A stretch of 54,406 nt of DNA from JAWLDV01 sp046537975 (lineage in GTDB: Bacteria > Desulfobacterota > Desulfobulbia > Desulfobulbales > SURF-16). The notes beneath the pieces are model-generated. The model did no database searches, was not told where the DNA came from, and saw only the letters and a program-made list of their open reading frames with translations. Position 1 is the stretch's first letter. Each line of letters opens with the position of its first letter. The stretch covers positions 1 to 54,406 of the forward strand of contig JBKHJR010000008.1 of assembly GCA_046537975.1 (NCBI GenBank), read 5' to 3'. Positions 26,063-34,680 of the stretch are shown here, piece by piece. The translations under genes and the position numbers were made by a program.

Positions 26063-28251
26063 GACATAATTCTCTCCTTAAGCATAGAGTTACGGGAGAC
26101 TACTTTGTTGTTCCGTATGGCAATAAAAATCGCTTTCCTGCTGCCGATCATTATAACCAAATTTTTACCCCGGGTAACTCCGGTATAAATAAGATTGCGC
26201 TGAAGCATGGGGTAATGGGAAGTATGAACCGGCACAATAACACATTTAAATTCAGAGCCCTGGGACTTGTGGACCGTTACCGCATAGGCCAGAGTCAGCT
26301 CATTCAGATCAGCCGCTTCATACTCCACCTTTCTCCCTTCAAAATCAACGAGGAGACTCCGCTCTTCGTGATTGTCGGCAATGACAAAGCCCAAATCACC
26401 ATTAAAGACTTCCTTGTCATAATTATTTCTGACCTGCATCACCCTGTCCCCTGTCCTTATTACCCGCGACCCGCTTCCACTGGCTTCAGAAACAGAAGGG
26501 TTAATAGTCTGCTGGAGCCTGCTGTTAAGGTTCTCCGCACCCACAACACCTTTACGCATCGGGGTAAGCACCTGGATATCCCTCAAAGGATCGAAGCCGA
26601 ATTTCCTCTGCAGCCTGCCTCCGCAGAGACTGATTATTTCCTGTTCTATATCCTCAGCCTCATCCCGCTCCATAAAATAAAAATCCTTGGGCCCCTTATA
26701 ATCAGGCATGAGTTCCGGGAAACTGCCCTGATTAATACGACCCGCGTTGAAGCTGATCAGGGAGCCCCGGTCTTGCCGGAATATCCTGGCCAGCCGGGCT
26801 ACCGGAATGCTCCCACTGTCTATCAAGTCCCGCAGGACATTGCCCGGTCCCACTGAAGGGAGCTGGTCAACGTCACCCACCAGAAGAAGAGCTCCGCCCG
26901 GCTTTACCGCCCGGAAAAGGGCGTTAGCCAAAACCACATCGAGCATTGAGGCCTCATCCACAATCACCAGTTCGGCTTTTAGAGGATTCTGACTGTCCCG
27001 CTTAAAGCCACGAATGGAAAGGTCATACTCCAACAAACGGTGAATAGTCCTGGCCTCGAGACCGCAGGTTTCACTGAGCCTCTTGGCGGCCCGGCCCGTG
27101 GGAGCGGCAACTTCTATACTGACGCCCTTGGCTTGCAGAATAAGGATAAGGCCTTTCAGGATGGTAGATTTCCCGGTTCCGGGCCCCCCGGTAATTACGG
27201 CGAGGCTGCTGGTCAGGGCAAGAGATAGAGCCTCCCGCTGTTCTGGAGCAAATTCCACTCCCATCTTTTCAGCAGCCCAGGCAAGAGCGGTTTCCTTTTG
27301 AAGGACAGGGTAGGGGGCCCCGGCCCTGAGGAAATCCATCACCCGGGCAGCGATTCCCACTTCCGAATAATAAAAAGGGGCCAGATAGATATTATCATGA
27401 TCAATCACTATCTTTTCTGAGTTCACCAGATCCGGAAGTACATCCACTATCATGGCGGCCAGATCAGGACACTCATCTCCGGGATCCAGAAGAGAACGGC
27501 ACCTGGCCGCCAGGGTCCGGCGCTCCAGAAAACAGTGCCCCTCGTCTGCGCCTTCCCCCAGGGCAAAAAGAAGGCCGGCCCTGGCCCGCCGGTGATCCTG
27601 AATCGGAATACCCAGGGCAAGTGCTATCCTGTCGGCAGACCTGAAGCCGATTCCCCAGATATCTTCAGAAAGACGGTAAGGGTTATCCCGGACAACACTA
27701 ACAGCGTCTTCCCTGTAAGCCCTGAATATCTTGACGGCAAAGGCGGCAGATATACCGTGCCCCTGCAGGAATAACATGATTTCCTGAATGCTCTTCTGTT
27801 CCTGCCAGGCCTGCTTGATCTTAGCCAGCCTTTTTTCCCCCAGGCCTTCCACCTCTGCCAATCTGTCCGGCTCCTGCTCCAGAATATCAAGAGTGTTCAG
27901 ACCGAAATGGCTTACTATACGGGAGGCAAACCTGGGCCCTATTCCCTTGATCAACCCCGATCCCAGATAGCGTTCCAGGCCGTTTAAGGTATTGGGCTTC
28001 TCTATCTGGTAATCCCTGATCCTGACCTGCCAGCCATACTGCCGATCCCGGACCCAGCAGCCCTCCAGGGAGACGGTTGATCCCACCGGTACTCCGGCCA
28101 GGCTCCCGACAACAGTAACCCCCTCCCCGCCTTGCCCGGCCGGAGAAAGCCTTGCCACTGTAAAACCGTTTTCTTCGTTCTGGTAAGTTATGCGATCCAG
28201 AACTCCCTGCAGAGTTACTCCGGATCCCGGGACATCAGACTCAGAGTTCAA
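26056..28251 (-). CDS. recD2: RecD2-type ATP-dependent DNA helicase
   Basis: This 731-residue superfamily 1B helicase has the RecD2 N-terminal domain (LDRITYQNEENGFTVARL, about 16-33) and tandem helix-hairpin-helix motifs near 90-200 (YLGSGLIKGIGPRFA, VEGLGEKRLAKI). The helicase core follows, with Walker A GGPGTGKST, VDEASMLD, and motif VI-like AVTVHKSQGSEF near the C-terminus. RecD2 unwinds DNA 5'-3' and protects replication forks in bacteria with or without RecBC. The TTG at 28251 is supported by AAGGA 7 nt upstream and by the family N-terminus. It overlaps the preceding MBL gene by 11 nt and the following FlaG-like gene by 7 nt. Confidence 0.92.
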   Translation of the reverse strand: MNSESDVPGSGVTLQGVLDRITYQNEENGFTVARLSPAGQGGEGVTVVGSLAGVPVGSTVSLEGCWVRDRQYGWQVRIRDYQIEKPNTLNGLERYLGSGLIKGIGPRFASRIVSHFGLNTLDILEQEPDRLAEVEGLGEKRLAKIKQAWQEQKSIQEIMLFLQGHGISAAFAVKIFRAYREDAVSVVRDNPYRLSEDIWGIGFRSADRIALALGIPIQDHRRARAGLLFALGEGADEGHCFLERRTLAARCRSLLDPGDECPDLAAMIVDVLPDLVNSEKIVIDHDNIYLAPFYYSEVGIAARVMDFLRAGAPYPVLQKETALAWAAEKMGVEFAPEQREALSLALTSSLAVITGGPGTGKSTILKGLILILQAKGVSIEVAAPTGRAAKRLSETCGLEARTIHRLLEYDLSIRGFKRDSQNPLKAELVIVDEASMLDVVLANALFRAVKPGGALLLVGDVDQLPSVGPGNVLRDLIDSGSIPVARLARIFRQDRGSLISFNAGRINQGSFPELMPDYKGPKDFYFMERDEAEDIEQEIISLCGGRLQRKFGFDPLRDIQVLTPMRKGVVGAENLNSRLQQTINPSVSEASGSGSRVIRTGDRVMQVRNNYDKEVFNGDLGFVIADNHEERSLLVDFEGRKVEYEAADLNELTLAYAVTVHKSQGSEFKCVIVPVHTSHYPMLQRNLIYTGVTRGKNLVIMIGSRKAIFIAIRNNKVVSRNSMLKERIMSW

Positions 28252-29158
28252 CAGTCATTCCTTCCCGAGCCAGGAAAATTTCCGTATCTCCATATTGCCC
28301 GGGCTTGCAGTGCATTTCTGATAATTCATCAAGCTGGTTATCGGTTCGATCCGGATCATGGTGGAAAAGGGCCAGGGATTTGATTCCATTGAGGCTGGCA
28401 AGAGGACAGACATACTCGAACCAGGAATGACCCCAGCCTTTTTTGCCCCTGTCATACTCGATCTTGGTATATTGACAGTCATGAACCAGGAGATCCGCTC
28501 CAGCAACAAAATGCTCCAGGGCGGCATTCTGCTCCCTGACTACCTCCCTCCCTTCCCGATCCATGGCCACATCATAATCAGGGTCAGAGGGATCAGAGAT
28601 AAAAAGATTCTGAAAAGGTTCATTGTCATAAGTGGTACAAAACACCTTATCCTTGTACTCAAAACGATAGCCCAGACAGAGAACAGGGTGATTCAGAAAT
28701 TTTGTTCTTAAGCGGATACCGTCGCCCAAATCGCGAACCTCTTCTTTCAGACTGACGTATTCAATATGGGCCTTGAGCTCATCATGACGGACCGGAAAAT
28801 ATCTATAGGTCATCTGTCCGCCCACAACTTCGGCAAGAGATTCGGTTTCGTGGGATACTGGTCCATATATCCTCAACATGGTTTCAGGTAAAAAGATAGG
28901 AATAAAAAAAGGGAAGCCCATAATATGATCCCAATGGGTATGGGTAAGGAAGATTTCCGTCTTGATCGGACCCCGGTGCAGTTCATGCTCTGCAAGATAT
29001 CCGCCCAGTCCCCTTAGCCCGGAGCCGGCATCAATTATTATGAAACGGTCGAGTTCCGGAAATCGCAATTCAATACAGGCAGTATTCCCGCCATATTTGA
29101 CCGTAGACATTCCCGGAGCAGGAATTGAGCCCCTGACCCCCCAGAACTTTACTATCAT
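28241..29158 (-). CDS. MBL-fold metallo-hydrolase
   Basis: This 305-residue protein opens VKFWGVRGSIPAPG and has THTHWDH (H73, H75, D77, H78), the dizinc/iron motif of the metallo-beta-lactamase fold. GHSWFEYV and ALFHHDP supply later metal ligands. This subclass, with GVRGS and GGNTxC at the start, is related to RNase Z/phosphodiesterase-type hydrolases and is often found next to signalling genes. No export signal is present. The substrate is not known. Its stop overlaps the recD2 start by 11 nt, so it heads a coupled MBL-recD2-FlaG-like unit. Confidence 0.82.
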   Translation of the reverse strand: MIVKFWGVRGSIPAPGMSTVKYGGNTACIELRFPELDRFIIIDAGSGLRGLGGYLAEHELHRGPIKTEIFLTHTHWDHIMGFPFFIPIFLPETMLRIYGPVSHETESLAEVVGGQMTYRYFPVRHDELKAHIEYVSLKEEVRDLGDGIRLRTKFLNHPVLCLGYRFEYKDKVFCTTYDNEPFQNLFISDPSDPDYDVAMDREGREVVREQNAALEHFVAGADLLVHDCQYTKIEYDRGKKGWGHSWFEYVCPLASLNGIKSLALFHHDPDRTDNQLDELSEMHCKPGQYGDTEIFLAREGMTVEL

Positions 29159-29235
29159 CTCTCTTTCCCAATGTCTTGATTGTCGGTTCAGGATTTCAAC
29201 CCCTGATTTTCATCCCGCATTTTCAGACCCTGCGA

Positions 29236-30102
29236 TCAGACAACAACGTCAAGAAAACTTCGGGCACTCTCTATCTCGTTTGGTACATGCCTGATAAATT
29301 CAGACAAACTCTTCCAGCTGACACCGGAATGAGCAAGAATATTCTGGACATCCACCACTTCCAGACAATCATCGCCGGCCGAACCAATCTCAAATATATT
29401 GGTAAACAGATTGGCAGCCGCTACCGATCTCAAGAGCACCGGAGCCGGTCCCTCTTCGCCGAAACAGAGGTCATGATGATTACTCAGGCAGCAGGCCATT
29501 CTGGGGTGAAATTCCCACTTTTCCGCCAGCATCCTGCCGCTGTCCTGATGGGTAAAACCCAGAACCATTTCTTCAGCCCTGAGTAGAGAACAACGCTGCA
29601 GATAAGCCAATTCCATAACCTGCTTGTATTCCTTTTTAAAACACTTGGATATGGGGAGCTTGCCCAGATCATGCAACAGCCCGCCAACAAAGTATTCCTC
29701 CTGGTTGCCGGTATGGACACCCTTTAGGGCTGCTATGTTTTTGGCCATTATACCTGTTGCAAGGCAATGACTCCAGAACTGTCCCATGGGAAGAGAGGCA
29801 TGGCGGTCCTTGCCGATTATACCCAGGACAGCAGTGCTCAGAACCAGATTTTTAACAGTATTCTGACCCAGCATAATAATGGCCCGGGTAAGCGAAGTCA
29901 CCTGACCCGGCAGAGAATAATAGGCGGAATTAATCAGCTTCAGGACACGGCCGGTCAAGACAGGATCAAGTGATATAACCCTGTTCAGGTCATTGGCTGA
30001 GGTTTCGGGGTCGCTGCAGACTTTCATAACCTTGGACACGGTTGTTGAAAGACTGGGCATCCTGTCGATGTAATCCTGTATTTTTTTTAACCGTCCTTCC
30101 AT
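29236..30102 (-). CDS. HDOD-domain signalling protein
   Basis: This 288-residue protein is a stand-alone HDOD domain, related to HD phosphohydrolases. MPSLSTTVSKVMKVCSDPE, the RVLKLINSAYYSLPG block near residue 52, and LLHDLGKLP followed by EMVLGFTHQDSGRMLAEKW are typical. HDOD proteins act as output or scaffold modules in bacterial signalling and usually lack phosphodiesterase activity. It lies 77 bp upstream of the MBL gene on the same strand and is divergent from the REC-histidine kinase gene, so a shared signalling role is plausible but unproven. Confidence 0.87.
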   Translation of the reverse strand: MEGRLKKIQDYIDRMPSLSTTVSKVMKVCSDPETSANDLNRVISLDPVLTGRVLKLINSAYYSLPGQVTSLTRAIIMLGQNTVKNLVLSTAVLGIIGKDRHASLPMGQFWSHCLATGIMAKNIAALKGVHTGNQEEYFVGGLLHDLGKLPISKCFKKEYKQVMELAYLQRCSLLRAEEMVLGFTHQDSGRMLAEKWEFHPRMACCLSNHHDLCFGEEGPAPVLLRSVAAANLFTNIFEIGSAGDDCLEVVDVQNILAHSGVSWKSLSEFIRHVPNEIESARSFLDVVV

Positions 30103-30281
30103 TATTTCACACTGCTGTTATATGCTCAGTCTCCCGGCTGTAAACGCAGACTTGAATCAAAGTATTCCGCCTTCCTTCAATACGAATCTTTACCAGCTTC
30201 AAACCGCACTTCCCCTCTTCATGGAATCTGAAACCGCAATATGCGGCAAAATGCAGTTCCACGATATAATATTCTGTTTGA

Positions 30282-30310
30282 TTGACAGGGTCAAGCAACC
30301 TTCTTATTAT
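30282..30310 (+). promoter_or_regulatory. Sigma70-type promoter of the REC-GAF-kinase gene
   Basis: A perfect TTGACA (30282-30287), a 17-bp spacer and TATTAT (30305-30310, 5 of 6) form one of the best promoter matches in the window. Transcription should start near 30317. That is past the first possible ATG (30313), which argues that the kinase gene begins further downstream. Confidence 0.6.
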
Positions 30311-30375
30311 AAATGGTAAATGTAAACAATCAATTAATTAATATACAGACAGTGATTCCCGCCGTCCCCTTCAAG

Positions 30376-32220
30376 ATGAAGAATTCAGAAGCCGAAACCG
30401 GCCTTAAGCCATATCGATCCATCCCTACGGATGAGCTCCTTTATGAAGACGAAACTATCCTTATAGTTGATGACGACCCCCATTTGCGGCAGGCCATGTC
30501 TCTCTTTTTTGAAAGACAGGAACTGCCTGTTACCAGCGCGGATACTGCGGAAAGGATGTTCAGTGTTCTGAACTCGCAGAAGGTTGCCCTGGTTTTACTT
30601 GACATAAAACTGCCGGATGCAGACGGGATGACCCTGATTCCCCGGATAACCGACCTGTATCCCGATACTTCTATAGTTATGCTTTCGGGCATAGAGGATC
30701 TCAACACTGCCCTGGACTGTATGCGTCAGGGGGCAGAAGACTATTTAAACAAACCGGTTCACTTCAATCAAGTTATTTTCCTCATAGAAAAAACCCTGAA
30801 AAAAAGGCACCTTGCCATAGATAACAGGATGTATCAGAAGGATCTGGAACAGGCGCAATTCCGTATCAAACTTCTTCACGACCTGTCGCTCAAAATAAAT
30901 TCCGTCTATCTCGGCACCAAGGAACTGGATGAAATTCTGCTTGCCCTTCTGGTCGGGATTACTGCCAAAGAGGGATTGCGTTTTAACCGGGCCTTTCTGG
31001 CCTTGTTTGACGAAAAAGATGAGATTCTGGAAGGACAGTTTGCCATCGGTCCTGACTGCAAAAGTGAAGCAGAGCATATCTGGGAAAATATGCAGAGAAA
31101 GGACCTGGATTTTTTTGATATCATAGCTGAAGTCAGACCAAACTGTTTAAAAGGAGACAGCGGGGTAAACAAGATTATAAAATCCTTGAAAATATCTGCC
31201 GCTGACAAAGATAATATCCTGGTCCGCGCCGCCCTTGAACACAAGAGCTTCAAGGTAATAAACGGTAAAACAGAGGACGGCCAGCATCCCCTGGAGTTAA
31301 TCGAGCTTCTGGACATTGACAATTTTGTTATCGCCCCGCTTTTTTCCCTGAAGCGTCCCATAGGAGTCATAATTGCAGACAACTATGTGACAGAGGCTCC
31401 TGTTACCGAAAGTCACCTTAATCTTCTGGAACTTTTCGCCAGCCAGGCAAGTCTTGCCATTGAGCAAAGCCGCATGTCCAAAGAGATGGAGGAAAAAATA
31501 GAGCGTCTCAAGGAACTGACTTACGAGCTTGATAGAAACAAGGACCTGCTTATACAGTCTGAGTGTTACAGCGCTGTTGGAAGAATGGCCGCCCAGGTAG
31601 GACATATCATCAGGAACCCCATAACCTCCATCGGCGGCATTTCCAGAATCCTGGCCAAAAAGAGCAAAGACAGTGAAATAAAACAGTATATCGAGGTCAT
31701 CACTAACGAAGTTGACCATTTGGAGAACGCCATCAGTGAGATACTGGATTTCACTACTCCCTCGGAAGCGGTCAAGCAGAAAGTCCACCTCAACAACCTG
31801 ATTCACAAGACTCTGATTCTTCTGCAGACCTCGATGGACAGACAGGGGATAACCTGGGAGACAGAGCTTGTCGAACCGGACCCTCTTATCTACATGGACA
31901 GCCGCCAGATACAACAGGGCCTTCTTAATATATTTAATAACTGCATTGAGGCCATGCCGGACGGGGGAGTTATTCAGGTGGCCTCCAGAATTGAAGACGA
32001 ACATGTTATTATCACTATCAGCGATACCGGGGCCGGTCTGCCGACCTCTTTCCTTTCCCATGTCAAGGAGCCCTTTTTCTCCACAAAAATGAGGGGAACC
32101 GGCTTGGGACTGACTATGCTGGAGCGTTTCCTGCGAGAAAATAAGGGCAGCTTCCGCCTGCTGCACGGCGAAAAGGGAGTTACTGTAGAAATACTCCTGC
32201 CCCTGGCTCAGGAAGACTGA
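30376..32220 (+). CDS. Response regulator-GAF-histidine kinase hybrid
   Basis: Starting at the ATG at 30376 the protein has 614 residues. The open frame extends 21 codons further up, but a strong promoter overlaps that stretch. Domains in order: an N-terminal receiver (TILIVDDDPHLRQ, with D76 in LVLLDIKLPDADG as phosphoacceptor), a linker helix, a GAF-like domain (about 175-365, ending ASQASLAIEQ), a short coiled coil, and a histidine kinase core. In the core H410 lies in GHIIRNP, followed by N-box NNCIEAM, DTGAGL and GTGLGLT. With its receiver at the front it probably takes a phosphate from another kinase. No membrane segment is seen, so it is cytoplasmic. The FliK-like gene follows after 8 bp. 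Confidence 0.88.
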   Translation: MKNSEAETGLKPYRSIPTDELLYEDETILIVDDDPHLRQAMSLFFERQELPVTSADTAERMFSVLNSQKVALVLLDIKLPDADGMTLIPRITDLYPDTSIVMLSGIEDLNTALDCMRQGAEDYLNKPVHFNQVIFLIEKTLKKRHLAIDNRMYQKDLEQAQFRIKLLHDLSLKINSVYLGTKELDEILLALLVGITAKEGLRFNRAFLALFDEKDEILEGQFAIGPDCKSEAEHIWENMQRKDLDFFDIIAEVRPNCLKGDSGVNKIIKSLKISAADKDNILVRAALEHKSFKVINGKTEDGQHPLELIELLDIDNFVIAPLFSLKRPIGVIIADNYVTEAPVTESHLNLLELFASQASLAIEQSRMSKEMEEKIERLKELTYELDRNKDLLIQSECYSAVGRMAAQVGHIIRNPITSIGGISRILAKKSKDSEIKQYIEVITNEVDHLENAISEILDFTTPSEAVKQKVHLNNLIHKTLILLQTSMDRQGITWETELVEPDPLIYMDSRQIQQGLLNIFNNCIEAMPDGGVIQVASRIEDEHVIITISDTGAGLPTSFLSHVKEPFFSTKMRGTGLGLTMLERFLRENKGSFRLLHGEKGVTVEILLPLAQED

Positions 32221-32228
32221 AAAACTGA

Positions 32229-33284
32229 ATGAAAATTCCCAGCATAACAACTGCCAAAATCATATCCCTGTCTGAAATCCAGCTGACCGGCTCCGGCCAG
32301 CAAAAACAGGAAACCGATGAATTCCAGCCAGGACGGTTGCTCAGGGCCAGAGTCCTGGAAAACACGACCCCGGAAGGCAGGGTCCTCCTGGAGGTGGCCG
32401 GCCGGAGAATTTCAGCCAAGAGCCTGGTAAAACTTCTCTCCGGAGATCAGGTCTGGCTCGAAGTAAAACAAGGCGGTGCAGACCCGCTCCTTTCCGTGTC
32501 CCCCCGGAAAGGAGCGGTGCAACATTTCCTGCAAACCCTTTTTACCAACCCCCAGAGACCTACGAATCCCATCGAACAACTCCTCCCACTGTTCAATCAG
32601 CTTTCTGCCGGAACCGGGGATTCCGGCAATTCTTTCCTATCCCGGATCATGGTCAGTCTGGCCAGTTCCTTCCAGGGAAGTAAGGCTGATCCAGAGGCGA
32701 TAAAACTCATGGCGCTTCTCCACAGCGGCTTAATCTCCAGCACCGACATTAAGGGGCAGCAGCCTATTCTTCAACAGCTTGAATCCCTGCTCAACCGGGA
32801 GGGCCTCTCCCCCTCCCTGCGTAAGCTCTTGACTGAGGGAATCGACCTGCTTGACAGGCATCAGCAAATCAATGCCAGCCCTCAGGTCCGGGATGATTCA
32901 CCTTTTTTGCTTTTCCCCTGCTTTTTCAAGAAAGAGGAAGGCTGGGGGGAATGGATGTTCACCAAAACCCCCCAAGCCGGTTCAGGAGAGGACTCATTTG
33001 AACTTAACTTCTTTCTGGACCTGAGCGGCTTGGGCCCTCTTTCCCTCCACATCTCCTGCACAGGCCAGGAATTACATGGTAGATTCAACCTGAGTGACCA
33101 GCAGATAGTTGACTACCTAAAAACAAGAACCCCGGAACTTAAGCAACTCCTGCAAAACCAGGGATACCAGACCGTCTCCTTCCAATGCGTTCTGAGCAGG
33201 AAGAAAGTCCTCATTGAACTAAAGGAATCCCTGGTCAGACAGGCCGGCCTACACCGCTTCAGCCTTATTGACATAACAACTTGA
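32229..33284 (+). CDS. FliK-like flagellar hook-length control domain protein
   Basis: This 351-residue protein has no signal peptide or membrane helix. The C-terminal region (about 210-320) resembles the FliK C-terminal Flg_hook domain, with WGEWMF, then SFELNFFLDLSGLGPLSLHI, then LHGRFNLSDQQIVDYL and PELKQLLQNQGYQ. The N-terminal 200 residues are low in recognisable features, as in FliK, whose N-terminal part acts as a ruler. It starts 8 bp after the kinase stop, so the two are co-transcribed. No other flagellar structural gene is nearby except the FlaG-like gene 6 kb away. It could control hook length, or be a FliK-domain protein with another role. Confidence 0.62.
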   Translation: MKIPSITTAKIISLSEIQLTGSGQQKQETDEFQPGRLLRARVLENTTPEGRVLLEVAGRRISAKSLVKLLSGDQVWLEVKQGGADPLLSVSPRKGAVQHFLQTLFTNPQRPTNPIEQLLPLFNQLSAGTGDSGNSFLSRIMVSLASSFQGSKADPEAIKLMALLHSGLISSTDIKGQQPILQQLESLLNREGLSPSLRKLLTEGIDLLDRHQQINASPQVRDDSPFLLFPCFFKKEEGWGEWMFTKTPQAGSGEDSFELNFFLDLSGLGPLSLHISCTGQELHGRFNLSDQQIVDYLKTRTPELKQLLQNQGYQTVSFQCVLSRKKVLIELKESLVRQAGLHRFSLIDITT

Positions 33285-33332
33285 AATATAAGAATAAAAT
33301 TTACAGACAATCATCGAACGACCCGTTTTTGA

Positions 33333-33362
33333 TTGACAGACGGCTCTGCAGTGATGTATAGA
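33333..33362 (+). promoter_or_regulatory. Candidate promoter of the TlpA-like gene
   Basis: A perfect TTGACA (33333-33338), an 18-bp spacer and TATAGA (33357-33362) lie about 110 bp before the TlpA-like ATG. A second TTGACA occurs at about 33402, with a poorer -10 box. Confidence 0.42.
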
Positions 33363-33473
33363 GAGACTTTGGGCTAACAACTCTCGGTCAGTCTCCAGAT
33401 CTTGACAGCCCCTTATCTTTAGTAAGCTGAACTTGAACTCTGAAAAATAAATTTTGAAGTATAGGTGTCTCTC

Positions 33474-33968
33474 ATGACTATAATAAATAAATGCAAATTA
33501 AGCATAATAATGCTTATATGTTTTTCTCTTCTTTTCTGTGCCTGCACTGCCCCGGCCCAAATGATGCCGGAATTTACCCTGGAAAATGCCAAGAATGGCC
33601 AAAAGGTAGACAGCAGCGAGTTTGCGGACCAGGTCAGGCTTGTTGCTTTTTTTGCAACCTGGTGCCCCCCGTGCATAAAAGAGATTCCCTCCCTCGTTGA
33701 CCTCCAGGAAAAATACAAAACAAAAGGATTCAGCGTCATCGCCATCTCTGTGGATGAAAGTACCAACGCGGTCCGGCAAATAATGGATAAAACCGGGATC
33801 AATTACCCCGTACTTATGGCGAACAACCAGATAGTCCGTGATTTCGGCGGCATATCCAACATACCGGTATCCTTTCTTATAGACAGAAATGGCGAGGTGG
33901 TAAAGAAATATACCGGTTACGTCCCCCATTCAGTTCTGGAATCAGATCTTCTGGAAATTATAGAATAA
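33474..33968 (+). CDS. TlpA/ResA-like thioredoxin-fold lipoprotein
   Basis: The ATG at 33474 follows AGGTG by 7 nt and gives 164 residues; a GTG 9 nt earlier has no ribosome site. The N-terminus is a basic-hydrophobic signal ending LLFCAC, a plausible lipobox, so the mature protein would be lipid-anchored in the envelope. The thioredoxin fold has FFATWCPPC as its active site (CPPC), IAISVDES, and the cis-proline region SNIPVSFLID. TlpA/ResA proteins reduce periplasmic disulfides, for example in apocytochrome c before haem attachment. That would suit the multihaem cytochromes here, though no ccm genes are adjacent. Confidence 0.87.
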   Translation: MTIINKCKLSIIMLICFSLLFCACTAPAQMMPEFTLENAKNGQKVDSSEFADQVRLVAFFATWCPPCIKEIPSLVDLQEKYKTKGFSVIAISVDESTNAVRQIMDKTGINYPVLMANNQIVRDFGGISNIPVSFLIDRNGEVVKKYTGYVPHSVLESDLLEIIE

Positions 33969-33976
33969 TTAATCTA

Positions 33977-34026
33977 AAGGAGCGGAAAAGGAGTATTGCC
34001 CATACTTAGCTCTTCTTCCGCTCCTT
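33977..34026 (+). terminator. Hairpin after the TlpA-like gene (probable terminator)
   Basis: AAGGAGCGGAA (33977-33987) pairs perfectly with its complement at 34016-34026, an 11-bp stem with a 28-nt loop, 8 bp past the stop codon. No clean T-run follows, so it may be a weak terminator or a 3' stability element. Confidence 0.5.
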
Positions 34027-34234
34027 AGTGATTTCTCATATTTCCCACCCTAACCCCCTCAACTCCGACACTTGCCACTTTACACTTTGCTTTTTATCTT
34101 CTAAACTCAAAGGTTGTTAGGTTTCAGATAAAGGGTAAAGATTTGACCATTGGACATAAAATAAGACCACCTGATCCCGACAAGTTGACTCAACAAAGGG
34201 CCCATATTTTAACATGCTGAGATAAAAGAGAATC

Positions 34235-34669
34235 ATGTCAAGTAATTCACCGGACCTTTAAGTTTCAATCTTCGATACCGGATTCCGTTATGATACTATC
34301 ACCGTGGAAGTCATACCTCTCTCGGGGATTCGGAGAAAGGCCTTGCACCTTGAACCTGATCTTGGGTGTCCAACCCTGAACTCAAGGATGGCCACAGACG
34401 GTATCTTGGCATAATCTCCGGGGTCTCAGGAGTTCAGAAAATAGTCTACCTGACCGGCACGGGGAACTCTGACATGGGCAGCTATCTTCTGTCTAAATTT
34501 CCGGGTTTCTTGTTTTGTTTTTGATACTACTTTTACCGAACAGTTGCGCACCATTCAGGAAAAATACAAAAAACCGGCCGCTCTCCTTGATACTGATCTC
34601 CATTGGAGACGTTCGAGGGTCAATCAGTTTCTGGAAAATATAGCGCTTCCTGTAAGCCCCCTTCTCTGA
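34235..34669 (+). pseudogene. Probable decayed gene of unknown function
   Basis: Three reading frames in succession look coding but do not join. The first starts at ATG 34235, meets a TAA at codon 9 (34259-34261), then reads on for 50 codons (including FDTGFRYDTITVEVIPL) to a TAA at 34412. The second frame takes over at about 34408 (GIISGVSGVQKIVYLTGTGN) to a TGA at 34522. The third takes over at 34523 (DTTFTEQLRTIQEKYKKPAA) to a TGA at 34667. One premature stop and two frameshifts would explain this. I do not recognise the parent family. The remainder of the 34027-34680 gap shows nothing else. Chance open frames remain possible. Confidence 0.35.
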
Positions 34670-34680
34670 GGTGTCAGTCC

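Noticed and set aside
30107..30298. 63-codon minus-strand open frame between the HDOD gene and the divergent kinase gene
   Set aside because: It starts at TTG without a properly spaced ribosome site and overlaps the kinase promoter region. Its sequence resembles no family I know, so it is probably chance.
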